Of a stretch of 64,000 nt of DNA, positions 50,901 to 59,314 are shown in pieces. The translations under genes were made by a program, and so were the position numbers. The first letter of the stretch is position 1. The number at the start of each line of letters is the position of its first letter. The notes below the pieces were generated by a model. That model searched no databases. It was given only the letters and a program-made list of their open reading frames with translations, and had not been told where the DNA came from. This DNA is from Colius striatus (Eukaryota > Chordata > Aves > Coliiformes > Coliidae), in contig NC_084759.1 in NCBI RefSeq assembly GCF_028858725.1, positions 96,220,362-96,284,361 of the forward strand, read 5' to 3'.

Positions 50901-53900
50901 ATAAATATTTTAGGATGGCTTTTTATGGGTTAATGTCAAGAATATAGTCAAGAGATTCATTCCCTACAAATTTTAATGAGATTCCTGTATTTATGGGATT
51001 TCAGATCCCTAAATCGGAGCATAACAAGTGAAAGACAATTTTCTTTAGTATGTTTCTGCCCAGAATTTTGCAGCGTGCACTGAAAAAGGCACGCTGAGAG
51101 CTGAGAGCTGAGAGCTTTCTGCTCTCAGCAGAAGCTCTCCCTGAGAGCTTTCTGCTCTGTTGGATTTGATGGCTAAATTTTCCAGCCATGATTAATGGTT
51201 TTTGAATCCTTCATGTTGGAATCTCTAAATAAGACCTTTTTAAAAGGCATTTTCTAAAAACTGAAGAACTGCTTCTCTCTGAAAAGAAGTCTACTTTTTA
51301 AATATCTATCAATGCAGATAGACAAAAGCAGCAGCTACTTGTATTAGTTACCTTGGACATTTGGCCAGCAGAGAAAAGCTTTAAAAAAAATCCTGTGGTG
51401 ACACCATGGATTGAGAGAATTTGGTCACGATAAGGATTACCAGACTACACATCTAAGATATTCACATCTTAATGATGAACTTAAATTTACTGTAATACAA
51501 TATTACCAGACTTTTGAAATTTCATGGTGTGTCTTACATGTCTTACACGACATAACTTTTGTATTCCAAGCCTTTGGAATGTATTAAGTTACTCTGCAGT
51601 TGGCTGTATCACACAGAAGAAGAAAGGTTCTACAAAACTAAGATGAAAGCAAGGTGAATTATACACTCACATTAGGTACTTGGACAGCGGCTTTTTTTTA
51701 TTCTTACAAATTCAAAGAAGCTGGATTTGAGAAATCTCAAGATCAAGAACTTGCCTTTGTTTTTATTAACTTGTTGATTGAATAGTTCATGCAGATAAAG
51801 TTGTCCATGTGGTCAGATCCACTTCTCTCAACATTCAGTCTCACCAAAAAGGGGATAGGAAAATATTTTTTTTCTTTTTGTAAGATTGCACATGTGAGCT
51901 TACAGAGTAGTCCTGAAGTAATAGCTTAGAGATCTGTCTGTTTACTTAAGTAATAGCATTTTATGTTGATGAGTGTCTTATTTCAATAAGTTATTTATAC
52001 ACAAGGAGTTATGTCAAATCCTTCCATCTTGACATTTCGGAGTTAAGGGCAACTACTCACAATCTGACATACATGAAAACTAGAAGAAATGTACTATGGT
52101 ATTTTACATGATTAAAGATAAAATAACTAATACCAGTTGTCTTTGATTTTAAAACTTAGCAGTACATTAACATCAATGAAACTATCTTCTTAAAACCACT
52201 TTGATACTCTTCAGTGGGGCTTAGCTCTGCATATGAGAGTCCAGATCTGGTCTCTCCTTAGTCTGGAAGAAAAATGTGAGAAAAGTGACTTTTTTTTTCC
52301 GCTGCTCGTGCTGATCTAGATAGCAAAGAAGTGTCCCTTAAAGTCTTGTCCTCCCCATCCTCTGAATTCAAGAGCTGGACAGACTGCGTCGTCATTCCTT
52401 CCTTTCCATTCTGTGTGTCAGGTTTCACTCCTCAGTGTAGCCTTAGTGTCTGACCTACAGTTTAGCACAGGTCAGAGTCAAATGAACTGGTCAAAGTGAA
52501 TGAGTAGGTACAGCATCGCCCTCAGTGAGCCATGGGGAGGTGCAGACAAAGGAAATCAAACTCTTTGGCCTGAAGGACCTCCTGTTGGCAAGTATTTGGT
52601 TTAGCAGTTTGCATGGGTGACTGGTTGTGTGACTCGTTTCTCACGATGTCCTCAAACTGCTCGTTAAACATTCCCGTGATGTTACTCTCCAAGCTGAGAT
52701 AAGAAGGTGGAAGGAAGATTTGTTTGACAGCGTCGTGAAGTGTGTTGAGGACTCTGGTTGGGGAAACAGGGATGAAGGGGCTTGAGTAATGTAACGTGAA
52801 GAGTGAAGAAATGTCCCTCGGATATGTGGTCAGGATTAAAGAACTTACTTCAGCAGGCTGAATTCAAGGAATGAAGATTGCTCCGAAGACACTGTCGTAG
52901 GAATCTGTACAAACCCAGGAGCTCTCTTCTGATTTTTGTAACTTCCAAATGAAGCCTGTCTACCTATCTGTTCAGTTTTTATATGGAAGATATGTTAAAA
53001 AATACGTCTAAATTGATTATTGTAAGATTTCATATGCTTGCTTAGTAATGTAAGTTACATTCTGTTTCATCTCCAATAATTTCATTTATTCCTCCAATGT
53101 AATTCTCCATCTCTTCCACCAAAGACATGTTTTGTGCTTAGGAGGAGTGATCCCTCATGGCCATTGCATCAGATTTTTGCTTGTGCTTAACTATAAAAAC
53201 CACTCTCAGGTTGTTTGGATTTAGTTGTCTCCTCAATCATATTTACTGCTCTGTCGTAGCTTCTTGTTCTTAATTTGAACCAGGCTGTAACTGGTTTTCT
53301 GAGTATGTGCTCATATGTCATTTTATAAATGATCTGCAAAGCAGGTATTTTTAGACTCGTTTCACATGTGCATATTGCAGAAAGTGACAGGCTTTTAAAT
53401 CATTTCTGATTTGCCCACTTGGTCTTAGTGTTGAGCAAATGCTGTAATTTTGGACCAGTAATAAACTGCTGTTGCAGATGCTGTATTTTGAGTATTCAGG
53501 TTGTGATCTATTACCTTGATTAAATACACCCTACTGCAGTTCGTAGGTTCTGGTCTAGTGCTCTTTCTACCAAAATTCCTACAATGATAAATACATATTA
53601 TCAGAGATTAATTCTACTGCATTTCTCACTGAATTTGTTATTTATTTCCTTCTAATGCATGCTGAATTGTCATTCTTTTCTCCCTTGCTATTCTGTGCTT
53701 AAGTAACTACATGGTCTTTTTGTACTGCATTAAATTACAAAAGACAGACTACAATATTCTCTGAGCTCATGAGAGTATTACTATATTATAAAAAGTGGAT
53801 ATTTCCTTCACAGGAAGGATGAGCTTTTTATTAATACAGGATATTAACAGTGGGAAACCTAATTTCTTGCAAGAGCCCATTCTAAAGGCATAACAAACAC

Positions 53901-56900
53901 TGCATGTTTGCTAATATGACCGTTGCTTTCATAATGCCAACTGGCAAAGAATTCGGAGGTAAGGGCATGTGAACTCTCAAGCAACATTCACGGTATTCCG
54001 TTTTGCCTTAATGATTCCCTGAACCTGGGTCAGTTTAGTGTTCTTGGTTTGTAAAGCAGGAGTTTCAGAAGTCTTAACACCAATAACCAACACTGCATGT
54101 AACGTGGTTTGACTCTTAACGTCCCTGCTTGGACGTCTGACGTGAGTAGGAGCAAGCTCCCACTGACCTCAGTGATGGACATTGACTACCCTGAAAAATG
54201 ATGGTATTTATGGCAAGTTATTTCAGCTATGAATTCATGTTTAGGCTCGTAAGTTTGGGCTTCTTTCTTTACAGTTCTCGGCCTGGTCTTGGCTTTTGTA
54301 TCAAAGTCTCGCAAAAGACACAAGACTTACAACATTGTCCCTCTGTCAAGAATTGCCTAGTAGTATTTAACGTTCTAGTTTTAAGATGCAGCGTTCCCCA
54401 TTGGAGAAATAGAGGAGAATTAATGTGATGTGCTAAATGTTACAGAATATCAGCATCAACCTGCAAGTGTCAACCTTTAGCCCATTCTGCTGGAGGAGTA
54501 AACTTCTGACTTCTTGTTCTTGTATATATTCCCATCCTGTTTGCGATGGAAGTGTGTTTGAAACAGGATTGCTATGTGAGATAGATACAAAAACCCCCGT
54601 TCCTCCACTTGCTTTGTGGTAACAGCACAGCTGAGAATTTTTTTATTTTAAGAGACACTGTCATAACTTAATGAGTAGAGTTCTGTTAAAAAAAAAAACA
54701 GACAAGAAAAAAGCAGATGCTACACTTCTTGGTTATGTTAGCATTTATGACACTAGTAATTATCACAAGGGAGCATGGACTTTGTCCAGGAAGAGAATCA
54801 GAAACGAAATCACAGTGCCACGGAAATCTGGCTTTTTACCGTATTTACCAAACCAGGACAGGCAACTCCTGTGACCTCCCTGGATAGAAGACACCTCTTC
54901 GGGACAGCTGCAGCATTTTGGGCTGTGTTTTATGAGTAAAATGAAATGGTGAAACTTTTGACACTGTGTGATTTTTCTTGTACCTCTGAAACAACACTTG
55001 TGGTTGCCATCGGGTTTTCTGAGTACACTTGTATCTTGTGTTCTCCAGAGCAAACACTCACTGCACGTTCAGAACGCCTTTCGCTGTGCAGCACTGGTAA
55101 ACGTTACAAATAAAAATCAGTTGTGAAAGATGATGATATTTTTGCACATTTGAAGAGTGTCACATATTAGGGCTGTGAGGATTACATCCCCACTCTTAAA
55201 AGCTGTATCTTGTAATAAAGCCTATCTTGGCCAAGTTACATGGAATAAGCAGCCGGTGGAAGGGATGGTTGTATTTTGTGTCCGTAACCAAGAAGACAAA
55301 GGCTCACAGTTAAGAACAGAGGAATGAAGTACAGCCTGGGGCAGATAAATTCTGCCGCTGCTGGCCTGCAGAGGGATGAGGTAGTCATTAAATCACTTCA
55401 TTGCTTCTCTAGGAGCTCTGGGCCTTCTTTCCAAGTTTGATAAGCTGTTTAAATTTTACATACTGTCTTTTCCCTATGTGAGACAACAAAGGGCTTTAAA
55501 CTTTCCTAGATGTGGCACATGCAATCTGTACTGCTCATTTTACTGAGCATTTTCAGGAGAGAGATGGGTGTGTTTCTGGACAGGTCCTTGAGTGTATCTT
55601 GGTGATGGGTGCCTCATGTCAGCATGGAGAGGAAATCACTAGTTCTGTCAGCAGCATGCTTCAGCCTCAACATTGAGTGAGCTGTTTTAAACCAAAAAGC
55701 ATTCAGCTACCCTGTAGATGCAGTCCAGATGGGAAGAGAATGAGCTTCAGGTACCATTATGCTGCTTCTGTGCTGCCTTCTATGCAGAAATAAGGTTGAG
55801 AAATTGAAGTACTCATACTTGTTACATTTAACAAAGCTTCTTGCACGTCACGTTTGTGCTGTTGTAACCCACATCTGCGTTGCTGCTGTAGAGCCGAAGC
55901 ATGTGCTTATCACTCTTCAACCCCGAGATGTTGGTTATTCTTTTATGCCTTATTTATAATCTTCCGTGGAAAAATTTGCCTACCAACAAAAGTATATCTT
56001 AAACCTCAGAATTCAGCAAAACAACATTGGTGAAAGACGTCACTAGCCATGTGTCTGTATTGTCAGGTCTGTAGTGCTAAGTCATGGGAGGAGTTTAAAC
56101 TAGATGGCTCATGGCCTTGGTTGCGAGCAGGAGGAGGGCTGTGTGATTTAAAGTTAACAAGAAGAACCAATTAGAAAAGAATATACTGTTGCTGCTGGAA
56201 CGTTTCTTTCAAAGAGAGTGACCTATCAAGCTGTGTCTTAAAAGTGACTGCTTGGAGGCAAAGGTAAGACGAGAGCATGGACTGGAAGAATATTCACATC
56301 TTTGTTACCCGAGTTCTCCCCGTGGGCAAAATCATCACTCAGATAAAGGGGTTTCCGTTAGAGATGCTGTTAAGTGTAAGTGGTGGTGGAGTGAAAGGGC
56401 AACACGTGCATCCATCGGAAGGCTCCGGCATCTAGGGGATGGAGATGCAAAATGAGTGAGAGGAAGAGGGGAGCGAGGGCAGCAGGATGGAAGGTTACCT
56501 GGGGTGCCAGCTCCGCCGGCCTCAGGGAGCTCTTCTCACTGACAGCCCCACTATGAGGGCTGCTAGCATTACTTCACAGAGCTATTTCACTTTCTAGTTT
56601 GACCTAGGGCAGGAGCTACCAACATTTTTACGTAACCTGCATTCTTCACTTTCATTTCTATTGATATCTGTGGAAATACAACACCTGTAGTCTCAACAGA
56701 TGTGTGAAAGAATGTGAGGTGGATTGGGAGAGGTTTGTGCTCGTTCAGCTGGCAGCTTGTTGGTCCCTTTAAATTCCATTTTGGGAGTTTTAAAGACAGC
56801 ACGGGCTTTCCCAGCCACAGAGCTTGTTTTCAGATAGATGACCACTAGTGAGCAGAAAGACCCAGTACAAAGGCTGTGGGACGGGAGATAATAGCGGTAG

Positions 56901-58666
56901 TCGTACAAAGGGAGGCCCACAAGCAACTGTGTATCATCGGTGCAGAGTCCTCATTGAGAGCTGGCTAATCCTTGGCTTTGGCTCCGTGTGTTGATGTCAA
57001 CAAGCACTGGGCTGAGCTTTGTCGAACAGTATGTTTTGAGAGTTCCTGCTTATTTAACTCTTGTCAAGACCGTGCTAAAGACAAGAGTCCAGAAATAAAA
57101 ATGGAAAGCAGTTGGTGTTGGATAAGTGCTATTAAGGCTGTAAGATGGTACTTTAAAAAAACAACCCAGAAATGACCTGTTGCGTTTCCTTTTGGTTTAC
57201 ACTTCAAGATTTGTTCTACTAAAATTAAACTTTGTTGTGTCCTATTTCTCTGGAACAGTAAGTTAAAGTCACTGTCCTGTCTGACCATCCTCCTTCCTTC
57301 ACAGCTTACTGCACCTGCCGCCTCCTCTACACGCTGAAGGGCTTGTGACCAGTATTTTAGCCAGATAGGACTTTGCTGATGTTTGTAATAGAGGAGAAAT
57401 GTTTTTAAAGGAGGTGAGGTGCCCGGTGAGAAGCTTGGAAAGCATAACCTGTTAGGAAGGTGTTTGGTCAGCCATCAGTTGCCAAAGCAAGGCCCTTAGC
57501 TGGAAATCAGGAAGAGCTCTGACCTGCAAAATGGAATTGCTTCTTCACAAAAGGGAAGCCTTTAGGCCACAGTAGTTACTACCTTTGTAATGTTAATTAC
57601 TTCTAGCACCACACCGAACTTCTGCTCAGAGCTGGTGCTCTCTTGGCGGTATGTAAACTGGCACAGAATGCTTTCTTTGCCGGCTGCTCTCTTCTCTCCC
57701 CCACTTTTGGTGTTACTCGTTCCATAAGATTGTTTCTGAATGCTTTTGAAACCATGAAATGCCATATTTTTCCCCTCCTGACAGCCTCTGATGTTACTTT
57801 GTGCTTTGTGTTTGTTCCTTTCAGGCACTCAGGGAGTGGCACCACCACCACCAGCCCCCGTGGTTGGGCTACAGACTCCATCCACCGGCCTCCTGGGTGC
57901 CCGACCTGGTCTGATACCACTCCAGCGACCGCCAGGGATGCCGCCCCCTCCTCTGCAGCGCTTCCCCTTGATGCCGCCGCGACACATGCCTCCCCACATG
58001 ATGCACAGAGGGCCCCCGCCGGGGCCAGGGGGCTTCGGGATGCCTCCCCCCCACGGAATGAAAACCCCCTTCCCACCACCGGGTCACTTTGTGAGGCCGG
58101 GGGGGATGCCGGGCAGCGGGGCGCCGGGCGGACCCGAGGATAACAGAGAGGGGAGGCAGTTCAGGAACGACAGGCAGAACTTCACACCTAACAGAGACCA
58201 GGAGAGGTTTGGAAGGAGGTCATTTGGGAATCGGGTAGAAAACGACCGCGACCGCTACGGCAGCCGCAGCGACGACAGAGATCACGAGCGGCTCAGTAGT
58301 CGCGACAGGCGAGAGTGGGGCCGGAGGAGCCCTGAGCGTGACAGACACAGAGACTCGGAGGACAGGAGCAGGCGGTCCAGCAGCCACCGAGACAGGGAGA
58401 GAGATTTGAGAGACAGGGAGTCTCGTAGAGACAAGGAAGAAAGCCGAGGGAAGGAGAAGCAGGAGACGGCAGACAGGGCGGACGGCGACAAAAACCACGA
58501 GCCTCATGGCGGCAAAATGGAAGAGGCAGACATTGTTTCAGAACTCGCTGCGGGAGAGCCCGAGGCAACGGGCGTCAAAGCCGTGGGAGAGCTAACGGCC
58601 GAGGCTACCTCATCTGTGGAACACGCCGAGAAGGAGCTGGGCTCCGTGGCCGAGGCTCCCCGCTAG
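11925..58666 (+). CDS. SCAF4: SCAF4, SR-related CTD-associated factor 4 (complete, 20 coding exons)
   Basis: Coding exons: 11925-11954, 23871-23954, 24590-24634, 25609-25770, 28177-28312, 31475-31614, 32147-32326, 32686-32786, 34480-34588, 34893-35060, 36464-36549, 37932-38122, 41212-41312, 42212-42325, 43123-43279, 44823-44977, 49504-49666, 49813-49893, 49996-50184, 57825-58666. All introns are GT-AG and phases match, giving 1077 residues. Order: CTD-interacting domain (1 to ~137), Gln/Pro linker, RS-rich region (~404-463), RRM (~481-555; LWVGQL at 483-488, GCAYIVMV at 517-524), long Pro-rich region, then an Arg/Asp/Ser-rich tail. Known role of the family: binds phosphorylated RNA polymerase II CTD and nascent RNA and, with SCAF8, prevents early polyadenylation. 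[20 protein letters not shown] matches SCAF4 rather than SCAF8. As I recall, human SCAF4 is about 1147 residues; this protein lacks its longer Ala/Pro and Gln-rich runs. The start has a strong context in the CpG island. Confidence 0.97.
18994..19570 (-). mobile_element. CR1 LINE 3' fragment, antisense to SCAF4
   Basis: Begins with CATAGAATAGTAGG, the antisense of the CR1 terminus. The minus strand then reads the CR1 3' UTR and the end of the reverse transcriptase, with peptide pieces such as [18 protein letters not shown]. It is 5'-truncated near 19,570 and of the same subfamily type as the copies at 30.3 and 47.5 kb. Confidence 0.88.
20358..20422. repeat. CA/TA-type microsatellite
   Basis: An interrupted run of ACATAC, ATATGC and TACATG steps (alternating purine-pyrimidine). 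It is a simple sequence with no sign of function. Confidence 0.85.
23871..23954 (+). CDS. SCAF4: SCAF4 coding exon 2 (residues 11-38)
   Basis: 28 codons, beginning [16 protein letters not shown], in the helical CTD-interacting domain. The acceptor is CTGTTGTAG, the donor is GTAAAG, and both boundaries are phase 0. Confidence 0.96.
24150..24215. repeat. T-rich and TA-rich low-complexity tract
   Basis: A T-run at about 24,157-24,168 is followed by TATATA-rich sequence. It lies in intron 2 and is simple sequence. Confidence 0.8.
24590..24634 (+). CDS. SCAF4: SCAF4 coding exon 3 (residues 39-53)
   Basis: A 45-nt exon encoding [15 protein letters not shown], a helix of the CTD-interacting domain. 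The acceptor is TTATTTTCCAG and the donor is GTAAAA. It is too short for an ORF scan but sits exactly in frame between exons 2 and 4, and the peptide matches the SCAF4 family. Confidence 0.96.
24916..25012 (-). mobile_element. short CR1 3' end, antisense
   Basis: About 97 bp running GAATCACAGAACG... through the typical CATCTAGTCCAACCC stretch to CACACAGGAAC. This is only the extreme 3' UTR of a CR1 inserted on the minus strand in intron 3. Confidence 0.85.
25609..25770 (+). CDS. SCAF4: SCAF4 coding exon 4 (residues 54-107), core of CTD-interacting domain
   Basis: 54 codons including [20 protein letters not shown], the most conserved part of the SCAF4/SCAF8 CTD-interacting domain, where basic residues contact the phosphorylated CTD (family knowledge). 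The acceptor is ATCTTTTCAG, the donor is GTACAA, and the phase is 0 on both sides. The full-length SCAF4-type residues [14 protein letters not shown] distinguish it from SCAF8. Confidence 0.97.
25771..28176. other. SCAF4 intron 4
   Basis: 2.4 kb of AT-rich sequence. The only marked feature is a run of 16 C at 27,140-27,155. No additional exon was recognised. Frames ending near 26,161 are intronic. Confidence 0.7.
27140..27155. repeat. poly(C) homopolymer, 16 bp
   Basis: An uninterrupted C16 run inside intron 4, so the minus strand is G16. It is prone to assembly error and could form a G-quadruplex on the template strand of SCAF4. Confidence 0.9.
28177..28312 (+). CDS. SCAF4: SCAF4 coding exon 5 (residues 108-152), end of CTD-interacting domain
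   Basis: 45 codons plus one base, starting [20 protein letters not shown], then the last helix [11 protein letters not shown], which closes the domain. The acceptor is TTTCAACAG and the donor is GTATGA (phase 1). The frame stays open 54 residues past the donor, to a TGA at 28,474-28,476; see findings. Confidence 0.96.
28313..31474. other. SCAF4 intron 5
   Basis: Contains the open extension of exon 5 (to 28,476), AATAAA-type hexamers downstream (for example 29,473-29,478) and an antisense CR1 at 30,332-31,111. The remainder is AT-rich with nothing recognised. Confidence 0.7.
30332..31111 (-). mobile_element. CR1 LINE 3' part with ~180-codon intact RT fragment
   Basis: The minus strand carries an uninterrupted frame at 30,408-30,950 encoding the C-terminal part of a CR1 reverse transcriptase, with segments such as [20 protein letters not shown] and IFKYLKGG-like IYKYLKGG. 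It ends at the antisense CR1 terminus (AATCATAGAATGGTAGGGG). The upstream RT and endonuclease are missing, so it is dead. The lack of stops suggests it is younger than the other copies here. Confidence 0.9.
31475..31614 (+). CDS. SCAF4: SCAF4 coding exon 6 (residues 153-199)
   Basis: Encodes the Pro-rich [14 protein letters not shown] linker and the start of the Gln-rich segment ([13 protein letters not shown]). The acceptor is AAACTCTCAG and the donor is GTAATC. It enters in phase 1 and leaves in phase 0. Confidence 0.94.
32147..32326 (+). CDS. SCAF4: SCAF4 coding exon 7 (residues 200-259)
   Basis: 60 codons: [15 protein letters not shown], then [15 protein letters not shown] and [12 protein letters not shown]. 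It is a low-complexity Gln/Pro linker conserved in SCAF4. The acceptor is TTTTTGTAG and the donor is GTAAGT. Confidence 0.95.
32686..32786 (+). CDS. SCAF4: SCAF4 coding exon 8 (residues 260-292)
   Basis: Encodes [20 protein letters not shown], then a short Ser/Pro stretch. The donor GTAAGT is at 32,787 and the exon leaves in phase 2. As I recall, human SCAF4 has a much longer Ala/Pro-rich insert here, so this is one of the places where the bird protein is shorter. Confidence 0.94.
32787..34479. other. SCAF4 intron 8
   Basis: 1.7 kb of AT-rich intron. No repeat of a recognised family and no extra exon seen. Confidence 0.65.
34480..34588 (+). CDS. SCAF4: SCAF4 coding exon 9 (residues 293-329)
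   Basis: Completes F293 across the junction and encodes [10 protein letters not shown]...[12 protein letters not shown]. The acceptor is CTGGTTTTAG and the donor is GTAACT (phase 0 exit). Confidence 0.94.
34893..35060 (+). CDS. SCAF4: SCAF4 coding exon 10 (residues 330-385)
   Basis: Pro/Gln-rich: [20 protein letters not shown] through VQKPHQQ. The acceptor is CTCCTTCAAAG and the donor is GTGAGG. Both phases are 0. Confidence 0.95.
35061..36463. other. SCAF4 intron 10
   Basis: 1.4 kb, AT-rich. No repeat or additional exon recognised. Confidence 0.65.
36464..36549 (+). CDS. SCAF4: SCAF4 coding exon 11 (residues 386-413)
   Basis: Encodes [20 protein letters not shown] and the first RS dipeptides (KSRSRSAS). 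The exit is phase 2, with Arg414 split over the junction. The acceptor is AATATTTCAG and the donor is GTAAAT. Confidence 0.94.
36550..37931. other. SCAF4 intron 11, with decoy acceptors near its end
   Basis: The annotated acceptor, TTTAAACTAG at 37,922-37,931, has almost no pyrimidine tract. A much stronger tract, TTTCTCTCTCTGTCAG, ends at 37,883, and a second AG ends at 37,895. Using either would add 48 or 36 in-frame bases containing a TAA. Only the downstream site gives the conserved SPKRRRSRS sequence. Confidence 0.7.
37932..38122 (+). CDS. SCAF4: SCAF4 coding exon 12 (residues 414-477), RS region
   Basis: Encodes the Arg/Ser-rich block ([20 protein letters not shown] and [17 protein letters not shown]), then [12 protein letters not shown]. 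This is the SR-like part that gives the family its name and is a likely phosphorylation and protein-contact region. The donor is GTAAGT and the exit is phase 1. Confidence 0.95.
38308..39491 (-). mobile_element. solo LTR of an avian endogenous retrovirus (LTR-A, ~1.18 kb)
   Basis: Bounded by TGTGGTGGTTTAGCC and ...ACTACA, the TG...CA ends of an LTR. Flanks AATGA (38,303-38,307) and AATGC (39,492-39,496) match in four of five bases, a decayed 5-bp target duplication. Read on the minus strand it has a long U3, an AATAAA at 38,493-38,498 and ~185 bases to the end, so antisense to SCAF4 is likely. No internal retroviral genes are present. Open frames across it are not coding. ERVL-like class is suggested by the 5-bp duplication; family name not determined. 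Confidence 0.8.
39713..40712 (-). mobile_element. solo LTR with perfect 5-bp target duplication (LTR-B, 1000 bp)
   Basis: Starts TGTCGTGGTTTAGG and ends ...CCAGAACA. It is flanked on both sides by CACCC (39,708-39,712 and 40,713-40,717), a perfect 5-bp target site duplication. On the minus strand an ATTAAA (39,876-39,881) lies ~165 bases before the 3' end, which suggests antisense orientation. It holds an 11-bp-arm palindrome at 40,051-40,073. No viral coding sequence remains, so this is a recombined solo LTR, related at its end to LTR-A. Confidence 0.88.
41212..41312 (+). CDS. SCAF4: SCAF4 coding exon 13 (residues 478-511), first half of RRM
   Basis: Encodes [20 protein letters not shown], then [18 protein letters not shown] is the RNP2 strand of the RNA recognition motif. 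The acceptor is TTGATTGTAG and the donor is GTAAGT. Confidence 0.96.
41313..42211. other. SCAF4 intron 13
   Basis: 0.9 kb, AT-rich; nothing recognised apart from splice signals. Confidence 0.65.
42212..42325 (+). CDS. SCAF4: SCAF4 coding exon 14 (residues 512-549), second half of RRM
   Basis: Encodes [46 protein letters not shown] occupies the RNP1 position. The acceptor is CCACCCAG and the donor is GTACTT. Both phases are 0. Confidence 0.96.
42566..42666 (-). mobile_element. short diverged CR1-like 3' end, antisense
   Basis: ATCACAGAATTGTTATTGTT, GGAAAAGACCTTTAAAATCA and the following CCAAGCTCATCACTAAACTA stretch match the antisense 3' end of an older CR1-type family. It is about 100 bp in intron 14. 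Confidence 0.7.
43123..43279 (+). CDS. SCAF4: SCAF4 coding exon 15 (residues 550-601)
   Basis: Finishes the RRM (IAWALNKG) and continues with [20 protein letters not shown] and [14 protein letters not shown], a strongly conserved post-RRM segment of SCAF4/SCAF8. The acceptor is CCCCCCAAG and the donor is GTAAAA (phase 1). Confidence 0.96.
43280..44822. other. SCAF4 intron 15
   Basis: 1.5 kb. A moderately GC-rich patch at 43.4-43.65 kb has an open frame but no protein similarity I can recognise and no conserved splice context. Treated as intron. Confidence 0.65.
44823..44977 (+). CDS. SCAF4: SCAF4 coding exon 16 (residues 602-653)
   Basis: Encodes [20 protein letters not shown], then [20 protein letters not shown] and PITVPPPQ. 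The acceptor is TTTTTTTATAG and the donor is GTGAGA. It begins the long Pro-rich region. Confidence 0.95.
47470..47764 (-). mobile_element. CR1 LINE 3' fragment, antisense
   Basis: Starts CATAGAATCATAGAATGGTA and runs through the CR1 3' UTR into the end of the RT frame (minus-strand KFHLNIRKN peptide). It is the same subfamily type as the copies at 19.0 and 30.3 kb. An internal deletion is visible at GCCTGTGCC|CCCCTCACC. Confidence 0.88.
48129..48226 (+). mobile_element. short CR1 3' end, sense
   Basis: Reads TTCCTGTGTGACCTACTCTA through GATGATCTTTTGAGGTCC to AAGATTCTATGATTAG, the plus-strand CR1 terminus. It is the only intronic CR1 here in the same orientation as SCAF4. Confidence 0.85.
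49504..49666 (+). CDS. SCAF4: SCAF4 coding exon 17 (residues 654-707)
   Basis: Pro-rich: [20 protein letters not shown], then [18 protein letters not shown] and NPMHLPP. The acceptor is TTTTTTCCTTAG and the donor is GTATGT (phase 1). Confidence 0.95.
49813..49893 (+). CDS. SCAF4: SCAF4 coding exon 18 (residues 708-734)
   Basis: An 81-nt exon encoding [20 protein letters not shown] and PAVNIPN. Phase 1 on both sides, so skipping it would keep frame. It is followed by a 102-nt intron that is itself open and in frame (see findings). The donor is GTAAGT. Confidence 0.93.
49996..50184 (+). CDS. SCAF4: SCAF4 coding exon 19 (residues 735-797)
   Basis: Encodes [20 protein letters not shown], then a segment to VTQAIPHL. 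It matches the human SCAF4 stretch around NEDTTKD. The acceptor is TTGTTTCTTAG and the donor is GTAAGT. Symmetrical phase 1, so also skippable in frame. Confidence 0.94.
50185..57824. other. SCAF4 intron 19 (7.6 kb)
   Basis: The second largest intron. It contains a small hairpin and direct-repeat cluster at 51,071-51,155 and otherwise ordinary AT-rich sequence. No repeat family was recognised with confidence and no exon was found; frames between 54.2 and 57.3 kb look accidental. Confidence 0.65.
51071..51155. repeat. hairpin plus direct repeats
   Basis: CAGCGTGC and GCACGCTG form an 8-bp stem with a 10-base loop (51,071-51,096). Next come three CTGAGAG units, and CTGAGAGCTTTCTGCTCT is present twice, about 33 bases apart. 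AGCTTTCTGCT with AGCAGAAGCT can also pair. It is a compact palindromic cluster with no known identity. Confidence 0.75.
57825..58666 (+). CDS. SCAF4: SCAF4 terminal coding exon 20 (residues 798-1077 and stop)
   Basis: 842 coding bases, GC- and CpG-rich. It begins [20 protein letters not shown] and continues with [20 protein letters not shown] and the Met/Pro/His-rich [18 protein letters not shown]. The tail is rich in Arg, Asp, Glu and Ser ([20 protein letters not shown] and similar), ending acidic, with TAG at 58,664-58,666. The acceptor is GTTCCTTTCAG. The Gln-rich run that I recall in human SCAF4 after GGPED is absent. Antisense open frames below it are shadows of the Arg-rich codons. Confidence 0.95.
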
Positions 58667-59035
58667 CCACCGGCAGCCACCGCCAGGTGACAGTGACATT
58701 TGTTGGAGTGTAGAGCTTTCGAGTTGTACAGTCTGCTGTATTATATTCGCATCTGCTTTTACCACGGCTCCTCGGTAGTTGGCGGGGAGCTGTAAGCAAT
58801 TTGATTGCTTCCCTTCTATTTAAAATAGCCACAACATAACCTGAAATGCTGAAGATATGATTAAAATATTACCCGTTTTTGCTGTAACTTTTTTAAAGTT
58901 TTGACTTTAAAAAGTTTACAAATCAGAAGTAGAAGTGCTTTCTATTTTTTTTTTAATTTAAGAAAAGGTAACGGTGAAAGCTCCTCGAAACAATAGGGAT
59001 GTGTTTTTAATAAACTCTATTTTCGTAACAAACTT
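58667..59035 (+). other. SCAF4: SCAF4 3' UTR, proximal form
   Basis: From the stop to just past the first good polyadenylation signal. The sequence is AT-rich again immediately after the GC-rich coding end. The exact cleavage site is inferred. Confidence 0.6.
59009..59014 (+). terminator. polyadenylation signal AATAAA for SCAF4
   Basis: AATAAA 343 bases after the stop codon, followed within 30 bases by GT-rich AACGTGTGCTATTCTTCC, which is a plausible downstream element. It is the nearest canonical signal. Confidence 0.6.
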
Positions 59036-59314
59036 TAACGTGTGCTATTCTTCCTACACTGCACTGAAGTGGAAAAAGGAGTGTTCAACATCTTAAAAGT
59101 TTGAACTGTTGATGCTGTACTGGAGTCTAAATTAGACTGTTTTGTTTATATTTGTTGAAAGAAATACATCTGTTTGTGTAGCTATTCACAGAAGCAAATT
59201 TTTTATTTGTAACAGTCATCTTGATTTTGAGAGTGCTGCATTTCAATGATCTACTTGACCGTACTGGGTGAAAGTTAGCGGGTTTAAAATGTTAATTGAA
59301 GAGTTAACTGTTTA

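Noticed and set aside
57643-58143. 166-codon plus-strand frame overlapping exon 20
   Set aside because: It is an alternative frame over the GC-rich exon. The SCAF4 frame matches the family and the splice phase.
58220-58568. Antisense frames under SCAF4 exon 20
   Set aside because: They mirror the Arg/Asp/Ser codon repeats of the real coding strand.
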